Assembly: GCA_015680685.1 (NCBI GenBank) | Contig: MNCI01029448.1 | Location: 114,307 to 178,306 of the forward strand | From: Gnetum montanum | Lineage: Eukaryota; Streptophyta; Gnetopsida; Gnetales; Gnetaceae | Direction: 5' to 3' | DNA: 64,000 nt | Shown: piece after piece, positions 10,886 through 22,093 of the stretch | How the letters are laid out: each line of letters begins with the position of its first letter | How positions within the stretch are numbered: the first letter of the stretch is position 1 | The notes under the pieces: model-generated | What the model saw: the letters and a program-made list of their open reading frames with translations, nothing else | What the model was told of the DNA's origin: nothing | The model's database searches: none | Program-made: the position numbers and the translations under genes

Positions 10886-12871
10886 ATGCCTCTCCTACAA
10901 GACTACGATAATGCCATATCTAGTGAGGCAATTCATTGGAGAACCAACGAATTATATGACAATAAAGATTGGAGTACGCAATCTAAGGTGGAGGTTTCTT
11001 ATAAACATAAACAAAGGTAGCATCATCCCAATGCATGAAAGCATAACTTACTTGATGATGATGAACCCCTACTGGCCACTACAAGCCTAACGCAAATACA
11101 AGAGGCTATTCGAATCTCTTGTAGGCATCGTAAAGAGAGTCACCTACCCAGGCTCAATTTAAAAAACTTTCCCAATTTCTCAGGAGGCTATGACTTAGAT
11201 CTGCAACAACATTTACAAGCCTTCTACGATGCCTGTGCATGGAACAACATTGATAACGGTTGGTAAAGACTCAAGTTCTTTCCTATGATACTCGTTGGCT
11301 AAGCAAAAGTATGGTATAGATCGTTAAAACCAAATTCAATACGACATTGGCAAAAAATGGTAGAGCTCTTTAATAAAAGATATCAAACCTACGCAAGAGT
11401 GTCGGCCTTGAGGAAACAAATCCAAGAGTGGAAAAAAGCACAACATGAACCCTTGGACATGGCCTTAGAAAGATATTATGCACTATTAAACAATTGTCCA
11501 GGCCAAGAGTTCTCCGAGGAAAGGCTAATGTACCATATAATTGATGGGCTTCGTGATGAAACAAGAGAGACCCTAGGGATGTATGCCCAAGATCAACTAT
11601 ATGAACTATAAACCCATCAATTCCAAGAGCTTATTAAGCGGGTAGCAAAAGAAGAAGGAGAAATGGCTAGATGGGAGAGTGTTGAAAAACATCAATGGGA
11701 CCAAAATCTCAACTTAACAGAGGTACATAATCATAACAAGGAGAAATCAACCTATCTCAAGGAGGAAGAACCATCTTTGCTAGTACAACAAGAATTAGAG
11801 GAAATCGAGGCAAAGATCAATAAGATGCTGGAATGGATGCATAAAAAGTGTGGAGAATATATCAATATTATTGGAGATAGAGTTTTGACAACTCGAGAAG
11901 TAGGACAAAATATCATTAGACAATCGGAAAGAAGGGATGAGGAAAATAAGAGCTTAACTGCCAATCATATGTATGAATGCAACATTTGCTTGTACGATCA
12001 CCCCAAGGGCCAATGCCCAATCTTGTTACATTTATATGAGCATTAGGGAAGCATGTTACACCCAGAGTTCGTACAGAGATACTATTTTTGACCACTGTGG
12101 CAACAATCCCAGTCGTGGGGGAAGAGACCCCTAAATTTGAGACACCCTTCATATCATCCAAATCCAAATGCTTATCTAGTCCAACATCCTATTTCCCCAA
12201 CTGGGTCAACAGACTCTATCTTGCCACATTATTATTCTCCTTAGTACTATCAGCCCATGTCCTCAACACAACCACCACCTTGTGTACCTTACACTTCTCC
12301 TAAACTTCAACATTCTCATCCTTTCCCTCCTTCTACATCGCCACCAACTATTCTTGAAGTGTCTGCACCATAGCAACAACCCACAAACGTTACTTGTGCT
12401 ACTATTGCCAATAGCAGTGAGAGACCTCCTCAACATCAAAGGTGTCCCTTCTTTAGACATGACCGTAGGAAGGGAAAACACAATTCCAAGACCACTACAT
12501 TCTCCAACTTAGCACAAGTCCAACACTGTGGTGCATCCTTCTCCTCAAACCCAACACCTCGTGTCACTTCATCAAGGCCACCAATTAACACTCTAACAAT
12601 CATATGGCCCAATGAATATAGCCATGGAGGACGACATCCTGATCCTTGCATATCATCTTACGGTCTCAAGTATCATAGTGGGTCAACTCTTTACCCGGGA
12701 ACCACATCTTATAAATTTCCCCACTATGCTTACTATAATCAGGCGTATGAACCCCAATGGGGTAAGTATGACCAAGTTTCGATATTTCCAACATGCAAGG
12801 ATCCTCATATTTTGTTTATTAATCCTTGCCATGCTCAACCATTTACTTATGGGGGAGATCCCCCATTCTAA
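10886..12871 (+). pseudogene. gag: F gag (stops, no frameshift)
   Basis: One frame runs from ATG 10886 to TAA 12869-12871 (661 codons plus stop), with about nine internal stops and no frameshift. It shows the family gag core: 'LQAFYDACA', then 'WYRSL' and 'VELFNKRYQTYARVSALRKQ' (11357 on), and 'IIDGLRDETRETLG'. After it comes a knuckle-like C-x2-C-x3-H-x4-C (CNICLYDHPKGQC, near 11977-12015) and a long Pro/Ser/Thr/Gln-rich tail. Gag packages element RNA in cytoplasmic particles. Some stops are single-base changes from Gln codons in sister copies. Unlike A3, B and G, no protease follows: the frame ends at GGDPPF over a GGGGGAGAT motif. Confidence 0.75.
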
Positions 12872-14787
12872 TAACAAGCAGGATTAATAAATATTTTTCA
12901 TTTTCTTTAATTTTAGAAATTTTTATTTTCCAGTTTTTCAATTTCTTTTCTTTTGTTATCTTTTTTTATTTTTATCTTTTTATAAGTAATCTCATCTATG
13001 AATAAAACACTCATGTGGCTTGTTGGTTGAGGTGTGTTCTATGTTATCGAGTCTCGAGTGATCAATTATTTGGACAGTGAGCCCATTACACCCACTCATC
13101 CATTCTACAAATAAGAGGTTCTATTTGAGTGTACAATGATATTCTTGACATTCTTAAAACTTAAAATTAATTTTGTGTTCATTGTACCTAGAAAGAAGAA
13201 GGATGGATCAAGAGGAAATGATTAGGATGTGACATCAAGGGGACTTGAGGATTCTCTTTGGTGACATCTGTGAGAGTTATCACGCTATGTGGTTGTACTA
13301 AGATCCTTGTAGATCTGATGCAAAATGGGAGTAAGAGTAATCAAAAGGTACTCAAAAATCCAATGTTGTTCTAGGGGGTCCCACTGGAAAGACATGCACC
13401 CATGCCTAAAGGTTGGTGGCTTCTTTGGATTCAGTAATTAAAAAAAAAGGAGAAAAAAAAAGAGAAAAAAAAAGAGAAAAAAGTGCCACAAAGCAAAAAA
13501 AAATCACTCCTCCCTTGAACAAAATGCCAAGTGATCATATGCCTTGTTGTTATGGTACTCTCATAGTCGCTCATCATGGGATGAAACAATGCAGTGTCAC
13601 TGACCAGAGGAAAGGACTTGGTCCTGATCTTGGAACGATGGGTTAATGACACATTAATCATGCTTTACATGCAAGATTCATTGTGCCTTGGGTCAGTTAC
13701 CTCATGTCCCAATCTCTACAATCCCTTATATAGTCCATCTCATGTCACTACTCATGTAATTGTAGCTCGTGTCTCGTATAGCGTAGAATTCTTACCTCAT
13801 TTCGGTGATACTTACATATGTGTGTTTTGTGGAACTAGTGTGGATTACATTTAATCCTTCTAGTGCCTACGAACATTTTAAGGTGTGGTTACACAAGGGC
13901 ATTATAGAATGGAACCTACTTTGGGGATGACCCACTTGCGTGATTTTTGTAATTTGCACTCATAACACATCTTCCACACATCATGTATGACCCTCAACGT
14001 ATTGTCAACAATGTTCTTTCCCTTATTACTATCCCTTTGATTCAAACGTTCCTATGAACCATCACATAGCCTTTTTCTCTCCCTTAACATTCGAGGTCCT
14101 TATTGATAAATTCCATACCATCATAATTTTTGTGCCTTCAGAACTAGTTGAATTATGCTGGAACCCTTTAACACTCATCCAGATGTCCTTAGTTTAGATC
14201 ATTTAATTTTAGAAAAATATTAAAAATTTAGTACATTCTATAAAGTGCCGTAACATCAATAGACTGCACTATCGCGTCCCAAAAAAAAATATATACGTGA
14301 CCCCCCCGCTAATCAACATCATTTGCAATTGTTATCGTGAGGGAAGTTTTTGAAATTTCTCTCTATGACTTACGATTGCATGCCCCTTGCTTTCATATCC
14401 ATAACTCATTCGCTGGTACTCCGATTTTCATTCCGTTTGAACCTACTTGAGCCTGGAGTGTTCAGCTTAGTCGTGGGGGAGGGGCACACACTGAATAGTG
14501 CATAAATTTTTTAAAATTCATCATCACCTGAAGGAAATTATTAAGGGTAATTAGTTATAAATCTAAGGATAAATGCATCAAAAATAATTTTATTTCCTTA
14601 GTTATATCGGGAAACTAGATTTGGAAACCACCTAAGCAAAGAGGATTCAATATTATAATCTTTCGAGGACATTTTCTCCTAATAAGTAACATCACATGGA
14701 GATAAAGAAAATTCATTAAGGTAAGCAGTAAGGTATAACCTAACTTTGGTAATAACCTTACTAATGATTGGCCCTGTGTGATTGTAG
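12872..14787 (+). other. F non-coding region between gag and ORF2
   Basis: No gene supported. It contains a poly-A/GA purine tract (13439-13487), blocks shared with G, A3 and B ('gacatcaaggggacttgag', 'atggaacctactttggggatgacccact'), a degenerate GATATC-like/TATA stretch at 14230-14300, and a purine-rich AGTCGTGGGGGAGGGGC at about 14470-14486. Confidence 0.6.
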
Positions 14788-15555
14788 ATGGTCCCGAAAC
14801 CCGAACAACAAAAAGGTCCTGCTCAAGGTGGGATCAAGTGACCTAGGAGAGGTGAAGGAAAAGTTCCTGTTGAACAACATGCAGAGTAGGAGGAACAATC
14901 ATTTAGTACCAACCAAGAAAACCTTGCCACTGTACAATCAAGGCAGGTAGAAGGAGGAGTTGCTGTAGCGTCTGAATAGGGATGACATCTCACGTTGCCT
15001 CAAGATTGTGTTCAGGACATCCATGTAAGGTCCATATTTACTACAGTAATCATGGAATTAAACTTTGGACCTTTTGCAAAATTTGCTCAGGAGGCCATTA
15101 GGGATCACCTCAAAGGGTCCCCATTGTGGCCTACCCTCTTTGAAAGTGGTGCCTGGTACTTAGGGGAAACGTACCAATTTTGGCACAACAAAGAAGAAGG
15201 TACCACAGTTAACATTTGTGATGTGACTATTTATTTTTTTGTTCAAGCCATTTTGGAAGTATTAAACCTTTCAAATACAAAGCCAAAGGTTGCTCAGAAC
15301 TAGCTGGACACTTTTAAAACCGAGCAACTTAATAAACTGTTGATAGAGAATAAAAGGGTGGTGGAAGAAAAAGAGAAGGTTGACTAGGATGCCTCTATCG
15401 TACAAGCGCAAACTTATGCGCATGCCAAGGCACTCAAGGCCTTACAAGAGGAGAAACTCCAGGCCATACTTCAATGTCATCAAATCCCAAGACCTGGAGC
15501 ACAAGACAAGGAAAAGACACCCATGGAGGAGCCACCACCACCAGGAACTACATGA
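14788..15555 (+). pseudogene. F ORF2, unknown function, internally deleted
   Basis: ATG 14788 follows GTGTGATTGTAG, a splice-acceptor-like end shared with G. The frame runs to TGA 15553-15555 (255 codons plus stop) with about six in-frame stops. The N-terminal third is Gln/Glu/Lys-rich. The middle (about 15040-15300) is a readable globular block including 'FGPFAKFAQEAIRDHLKGS' and 'YLGETYQFWHNKEEG'. The C-terminal part is Ala/Gln/Glu/Lys-rich and likely coiled coil, ending PMEEPPPPGTT. G's copy is about three times longer, with a middle block missing here. It may belong with putative plant transposon proteins; function not assigned. Confidence 0.5.
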
Positions 15556-15737
15556 GTTCCACCTAATCTTGTAGTTATAGGATTTTCTTTTGTGTTCTTC
15601 ATGTTGTGTCTTAATTTTGTTCTAATTCCACATTGTGGCATGAATCCATTCTAGTCAGTCAATAATCCCATACCTATCCACTGTGTAATCAATGGATCTT
15701 GTTCTCACTTTAATTCGAGGACAAGTTTTCATTTAGT

Positions 15738-15747
15738 CGTGGGGGTA
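15738..15747 (+). other. F polypurine tract
   Basis: CGTGGGGGTA abuts the 3' LTR start TGATGAG, as in A1, A3 and B. Confidence 0.8.
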
Positions 15748-16682
15748 TGATGAGTCATGAATTTTTGGCTGTGATATCACGTATTGGATATCACTGGTAA
15801 CATGATATCATGTACGCGATATCACGTAAGTGATATCACAACTGACACCATATCACGTACGCAATATCACAGCCTAGACACGATATCGCGTATGTGATAT
15901 TGGAGCCTGTCTCCTCATCTCTAAATAAGAGGTAGGCAGATTTGGTAAAGAAGTAGTTTTTATGATTTTTGGAAGTTGAAGTTTTGTAGTTTTTAGTACT
16001 AAGGTAGGAACGTTTTGTCAGTTTTTTCCTCTCAACCCTTCTCTCCCAATGCATGCCCTCAGTGTGATGATTGTAATTGTACGACATCCTTATTGAAGTG
16101 TGGCGTACTTTGACATGCACATGACCAACAATAAAGATCGAGATTAATTCATCATTGAAGCATCCACTTAACTTAATTATTTAATTGTTATTGTTATTTA
16201 TTGTTTTCTTAGTTAATATCTCTCTACCCTTATCTCCTAGTAATGCGGAATGAGTATGACTTAATCACGAGCATGTAAGTGTGACTACTTGGTAGCCCAG
16301 TAGTGTACTTAGGCCATGCACTTGGTAATCCCAGTGGTAGTCATGCATGAGGTCCAAGATGTGTACGAATGATTAAGGAACGGATGCTCATCACACTTAG
16401 GCTAGTTTAGATTCTCTGTCACACACTCTCTCCTAGTTTAGTTGATATTATTTCCCATCATCCCCAGGAGTAGCATTAGTGTAGGAACACATCATACACC
16501 TCACTCTGGACTAAACCATACGTGACAAAGCTAATACTAGTCCAGGTGGGAAGACAACGAACTGTGATCTATGAGTAACCGTCTAGATACCACAACTAGT
16601 CCATTTGCAGAGTTCGATCGGATCATGTGTGAAATGCTCATATTTGTATGGTTAAGTGTAGGGGGTACATCGCCACTCATCA
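15748..16682 (+). repeat. F 3' LTR
   Basis: Matches the 5' LTR along its length and ends CGCCACTCATCA. It is 28 bp longer, mostly in the palindrome array. The TATA box is altered (CTAAATA near 15921). Confidence 0.9.
15771..15905 (+). repeat. GATATC palindrome array in F 3' LTR
   Basis: Six exact GATATC cores plus three near-copies. Spacing and order differ from the 5' LTR array, so units have been gained or lost since the LTRs were identical. Confidence 0.8.
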
Positions 16683-17044
16683 CTTAGTTTGCTGATGGAA
16701 AGAATATCATTATGGCCATGGTAAGAACCTCTTATTAATGGAATGGATGGATGGATGATGTGGGTTCACTGTGAAAATAATCACTTTTATGACTTAATAA
16801 CATATAGAAATCTTCATCTTATTGGGAGACATCTTGCTTTTATTTAAATGTGTCTTATTAATGATCAAAAATTATTTACAAAGGGTTTAATACAAAGTAG
16901 AAAAGAAATGAAAAAGATGGTAAAAATTATGAGAAAGGTTAAAGAATGGAAAATGTCAAAAGAACTGAAAAATATTAAATAATGTGAAAGATTGAAGAAA
17001 TGAGAAAGTATTAAAGAATGAGAAAAATGTAAAAGAAAATGAAA
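16683..17044 (-). other. G 3' non-coding region, right part
   Basis: No gene. On the minus strand it holds 'catccatccatccattcc' and 'aataagaggttctta', which match F at about 13090-13125. An AT-rich stretch of GAAA/AATG repeats spans 16890-17045. Confidence 0.6.
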
Positions 17045-17819
17045 AAGCACTTATTAGTTCCCAGATCATGATAGGGTGTCTTCCCAATGACTAAACACTT
17101 GGGCAAGTGTTTGGAAAATGCTCCCTAGATCTCTTGGATCATACACTTTAGATGGTTCTCTTACCATCTTTAGGGTTTTAACTTTGTTATGATTATCCCA
17201 TGTGATCTTGATGATAGTTAAGTATTGATCATCTAAGTTCTTGTTTTCCTTTCCCACTAGTATGTGTCTATGAGTTAATATTTTTGTTTCCAAGTCCTTA
17301 GTTGGAGTTATTTTCTTTGGATAGGGATTAGTAAGTGGTTCATGTGTATCCATGCATATGTTTGACAAAGTAAGGTTCTCAGTTCATGGCCATAGGGTGT
17401 CTTTTGGTTTTGTGGCTTCTGCTCTTCTTTCTATACACATTTGTGTTTCATTATTACTATGGACTGGTATGGTGTCTATGCTAATACTTTGAATATTCTG
17501 CCCACTATTGCACCCTTCTCTTTTAGCAATTATGCATGGAATTCTTTGTGTATGGATGGCTCCATGTTTGTCCTCTTTCAAGATCTCCATGAATAAATCT
17601 CTCATGTTTAGCCTAGCATCAATGGTGCTAAGCCATTCCATCACCATGATGATTGGACATTCCTTATTAGTATCCTTCATGTTGATGGTCAAGAAATCTA
17701 CTGGGTAGAACCACCCATTTACAGTGGTCACTATGTCATCAATCTATCCCAAAGGGATGGAAATAGATTGATTTGCAAGCTCCAACATGATGTTACATTC
17801 CTTAAATGGTGGTAGGTTT
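17045..17819 (-). pseudogene. pro: G aspartic protease, C-terminal part
   Basis: The minus-strand translation from 17819 gives 'MLELANQSIS'-like sequence. Then come a hydrophobic strand (FYPVDFLTI), the flap/C-lobe block 'CPIIMVMEWLSTIDARLNMRDLFMEI' (B: PIIMGRAWL), and an extended tail to about 17066. The N-terminal catalytic part lies at 24893-25230, across the A3 insertion. The protease would mature Gag. The family I/V-x-G-R-x-W-L block reads I-M-V-M-E-W-L, so a key Gly is lost. Confidence 0.65.
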
Positions 17820-18597
17820 TGATGGGATGCGATATCGCATCCCACGCGATATCGTGGTGCGCTGCAAAGTCTATAAATAAGAGGCAGCTCTCCCTTGTTT
17901 TCCATCCTAGTCTTAGACCGTAGTGAAACTCTGGCAGTTTGATCCCTCCAGAGATAGAATATTTTCCATGTGCCTATAGTAGGAACTCCAAAGTGAACGG
18001 ATCTTTATTCGAGTGGATATTGTACCTGAACACATATTTGTGTATGAAAATAAAGACGAACTTCTTGGATAAAGCTTGCATTGCATGGAATAAGCTAATT
18101 AGGACTTTATTTATTGTTATTTACTATTTTCCATTTAAATTATTTATTAGGAATTAAATCTCTCTCAACCCTTCTCTCCTAGTTAAGTGCCTTAGTACGA
18201 CTGCTTCGAGCATGCACGTTACGCGTGGTGATCCCAGCAACGACTAGCATTTGGTAACCACAGTTGCATTAGTTCAGGGTGTGAATGGTAAGTGGGAATG
18301 GATGCTGATGCTAGGTTAATTCAGACTTAGTTAGTTAGTTAAAGTTAGTAATTAGCCTCTTCAACCCTTCACCTCAATAGCATAGGAGATAAAATAGAAA
18401 AGCTATAAAAATCATATAGCTTGAACTTACTTAACCATACACCGTGACAAATACAAGTAAGTCTGGGAAGACAACGAATAATTGACCTTAAGTGTTCCAT
18501 GAGGTGTGTAGGCACTTAGTCTATGGAGTTTGATCGGATTGCGTGTGTTATGCTCATATTTGTATGGTTGAGTGTAGGGGTACCTCGCCACTCATCA
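17820..18597 (+). repeat. A3 5' LTR
   Basis: Begins TGATGGGATGCGATATCGC and ends CGCCACTCATCA. It has two GATATC palindromes and TATAAATA at 17872-17879. It is 81 bp shorter than its 3' partner because of the palindrome array. Confidence 0.9.
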
Positions 18598-18616
18598 TTG
18601 GCGTCGTTGCCAGGGA
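18598..18616 (+). other. A3 primer binding site
   Basis: TTGGCGTCGTTGCCAGGGA directly follows the LTR. It matches the Athila-type tRNA-Asp site with two or three changes. Confidence 0.75.
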
Positions 18617-18739
18617 CTAAGTGTTTGTGCGCTAAGTAGAACATAGGAAATCACTCACATCGTTGGGAGCTTAAATGAACCTTAGGGTTAATTAAATGAA
18701 AAATTATATAACGGTTAAATAGAACACTAATAAGACACA

Positions 18740-21700
18740 ATGTCTTCTTCTTCTTCTCATAAGAGAAATTCACCACCTAGGGATCATACTAGAAACAGTC
18801 GACAGTCTAAAACACATAACCTAAATTTGCCAGTTCCTCAACAATATAGGGTGACATATACTCATCCTGATGAGTAAATACCTAACTTTACTTTTATCCT
18901 CCATCAGGATGAACAGATGCGCTGGAGAGACTTGCAAGGTAACATAGTGTTACCTCCGGATCGTGCAGTCCCCAACATGCTTCTCCGTGCTTTGGCACAA
19001 ATTGGCATGACTCAGCTTTATGCTGAATACGTTATAGGTGATTTTGACACAAGGGATTACTATGCTACATCTGCACATAGTATGAGGGACTCAAGGTAGG
19101 AGAGCCAACATACACTGTTGAAGGGCAAAGAGGTCCTGCACATCCTAAGCGAAATGGGAGATGGTGAACCACTTATAATGGGTTCTCTATCGAAAGATGT
19201 TCTCCCCCTAATGATAGTGAGGAGGTGAGGTATCAAAACCTATGCTCCACGATACACAACCCTAGTTTTGATCCCTGTGAACACTAGTTTTTCACTGAGG
19301 AAAAAACAACACATGACAAAGATGGGCACTCAAATCGTCACCACGATCTGGGCCGAAGCCATAGAAGAGAAGGCAAGAAACATTGTCATGGTGATGGTTC
19401 TTCTTCGTCTTCACCTTCATCACATCACTCACCCTCTCCTTCCACATCAAGGCACAACCATGGAGAGCATAATGGTGAGGATAGAGGTAGACAAAATGAG
19501 AGACCTCGACGAGAGAGTCGAGAGAGAGGACAAGGGCATGAACGAAGGGAAAGAAGGGAACAACGGAGACATCATAGATGTCATGAAAGAGATAATCATG
19601 ACGAGCCCCTACTTGCCACCCAAAGCATGCTAAATATAACGGAGGCAGTAAGAATTCCAACAAGGCATTTAAAAGATAGTTGGATCAAGCGCTTAGACAT
19701 GAATAATATCACACAATTTGAAGGGGGATACAACGCGGATCCACAAAATCATTTATAGGCATTTCATGATGCTTGTGCCTTGCAAAACATAGAGAACAAG
19801 TGGCAAAAACTAAAATTTTTTCCCACGACACTCATAAAGGAAGCAGAGAGTTGGTACTGGTCCTTAGAACCAAAAACCATTAGGAGGTGAAGTACGATGT
19901 TAGAACTCTTCAATGATAAATATCAAATGTACTCCAGAGTGTCTAATTTGCGTAAGCAGATCTAGGGATGAAAGTAAGGTACTCATGAACCCTTGGATGC
20001 TGCCATGGGCTGCTACTATGCATTGTTACATCGTTGCCCGAGCCATGGTTACGCGTAGCAGGATCAACTCCGCCACATCATAGATGGGCTAAGGTATGAA
20101 ACTAGGAGAACCCTTGGGACTTATGCCCAAGGGAGATTATCAGAACTTAGATCCCATGAAATTCATCACTTGTTGGAACAAGTAGCCAAAGAAGAAGGGG
20201 AGCTACGAAAAAGGGAAAGTGCAGAAGAATATAACCGTGATCCCTCTCTTCGAAAGAAGGGAGTGAGATTTTGTGATGAAGAGGATGAGTCACCACTTGA
20301 AGAGTTGGTGAATAGAAAAACCTTACCACTTTAGAAACTAACAACAGAAGTAGTGGCTAAGGTAGATTAGATACAGGACTCCTTGGACAGTAGACTTGAA
20401 CTTGTCTTGAAAATCGTAGAGGAGTCTAAGGAGGAACGAAGTAGTAACAAGAACAAAACAAAGTGGAGAGATTCAGGCCCTGCACGTGACAAGGATAAGG
20501 GGAAAATAACTATCTTTGATGGGGTTGTGGATTTGGACACAGACAATGACGGTGGATGTGAGATCTACCAATATGACCATCCGAAGGGATGTTGTCCAAC
20601 CATCTCACATCTACAGGAGTCTGGGGTGTATGCACTCAACCCGAGACTTAATAGACGGTAGACACCCCAAAGGTTACCTTATCCCCAAGGTAACCCAAGA
20701 TAGTTCCACCAACCATTGACATACTATCCAAGTGGAACTCCACCACAACCCATTGGACAACATCAGTGGTGGCAATACCCACAGTCATGGGGGATGCCAC
20801 CGCCGAAACAACAGTACCCTTATCGACAACCAGACCCATATGGATACTACGTGCAGCTGCCAGTTTCTCTAAGTGACTCCATGGGTCACACAACTCCCCA
20901 ACGTTACTACCAAGTTTAGGAGTACTTTAGAAGTACTCCTTCTACTCTGGGAGATGCTCCATACCCATACCATCCTCCTAATTTGTCTGCACCTCTTCCA
21001 TCGATAGTTCCCACAACACCTCCTGCTCCAACAATGCAAGGGGAACTCCCCACTCAACCGCAGCAACGAAATGCTACGAGAGCTGTAACCATCCAATCCA
21101 CTGCTTGTTCTAACAACTGTAAAAAGAGAAGACCTTTCTTTAGAACCAAAAGCCTAGACAAGCTCTCACAACAATAAGCGGTTGAGTCTAGTTATGCTCC
21201 TCCAACACATAAGGCTTTGGAGCACCCTTCAGTCCAACATTAGAGCTTAATATATATGGTTATGATAATACATATCGTAACCGACTGGATCAAGGTAGGC
21301 CACCTTCCTAGGAAACTATTTGACATGGGAGTCCCTTAACCTATCTCCAAGTCATTGGGAACAAACCACATAAGGCTCTTCTTGACTTAGGTTCTGGAGT
21401 CAACTTAATATCACAAGAAATGTATCAAGCCTGGAACCTGCCCCAACTTAAGAAGAGCAACATTCAATTAGAGTTGGCTAACCAGTCCATCACCATTCTC
21501 TTGGGATTGGTGGAGGACATTGTTACCATTGTGTGTAGTTGGTCATACTCAGCTGATTTCCTGGTGATTGAAGTCAACAACAACGAAGGGGACTTCCCAT
21601 TATAATGGGAAGGGCATGGCTAAGAATAATAGATGCATGCCTAGGGATTCGTGATCTTTCCTTAGAGATATCTAAGGTAAATATTTATGGAAAGATCGAG

Positions 21701-22093
21701 AAGAAGAAAGTTCCATGCATCAGATACAATGATTCATCGGGTGATGACATGGAGGAATGCCAAACATCTCCTCCATGTAATAGGTATGCCTTTCAAACTT
21801 TGAGACAAAGATGCTTGTATGTAGCAACCACACAACAAGTAGTAGACACCCCGTGGTTGACAGCTACTAGAAAGAGCAATTGACAAATATGCATGGAACA
21901 AACTGGGGGAACAACTCATGCCAACAACGAAGGCATAGACACATTGGAATATGAGCATCGCCAACTTCCACTCCTTAACCTGAAAACATCAATCAGGAGA
22001 AGTTGGACACTTCTAAGAAATTCAAATAGGTGCTCGTTATTTCGGATCTCTCCCTTTCCATTTAGTCATGGGGGAGATGGCTGCCTATGCTAA
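18740..22093 (+). pseudogene. gag-pro: A3 gag-protease (stops and frameshifts)
   Basis: Starts at ATG 18740 (MSSSSSHKR). Parts in order: N-terminal block W-R-D-L-Q-G-N-I-V-L-P-P-D-R-A (18920 on); Arg/Asp/His-rich segment; gag core with 'FHDACALQNIE' and 'LELFNDKYQ' (to about 20160); a knuckle-like C-E-I-Y-x-Y-D-H-P-K-G-C-C (near 20560); a Pro/Gln/Tyr-rich segment; then an Athila-type protease with L-D-L-G-S-G-V-N-L-I (about 21385-21415) and I-M-G-R-A-W-L (near 21605). The reading frame changes at about 19090-19290, before 21420 and near 21600, and several stops occur. In the Athila family this DLG replaces DTG/DSG. It is the best-preserved protease in the gag-PR elements here, yet not translatable as one protein. 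Confidence 0.8.
22064..22080 (+). other. Internal PPT-like motif in A3
   Basis: AGTCATGGGGGAGATGG at the end of the gag-PR region. It resembles the terminal polypurine tract and is conserved in C (36358-36374) and B (58730-58746). Confidence 0.5.

Larger units (their letters stand above)
9838..16682 (+). mobile_element. Element F: complete non-autonomous Athila-like element with gag and ORF2
   Basis: Two LTRs (9838-10744 and 15748-16682) are flanked by a perfect 5-bp target duplication, CTTAG (9833-9837 and 16683-16687). The internal region has a primer site, gag, about 1.9 kb non-coding, ORF2 and a polypurine tract. No protease, RT, RNase H or integrase was found. It inserted into the 3' non-coding region of G in the opposite orientation. 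gag and ORF2 both have in-frame stops, so it cannot now make its own proteins. Confidence 0.9.
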
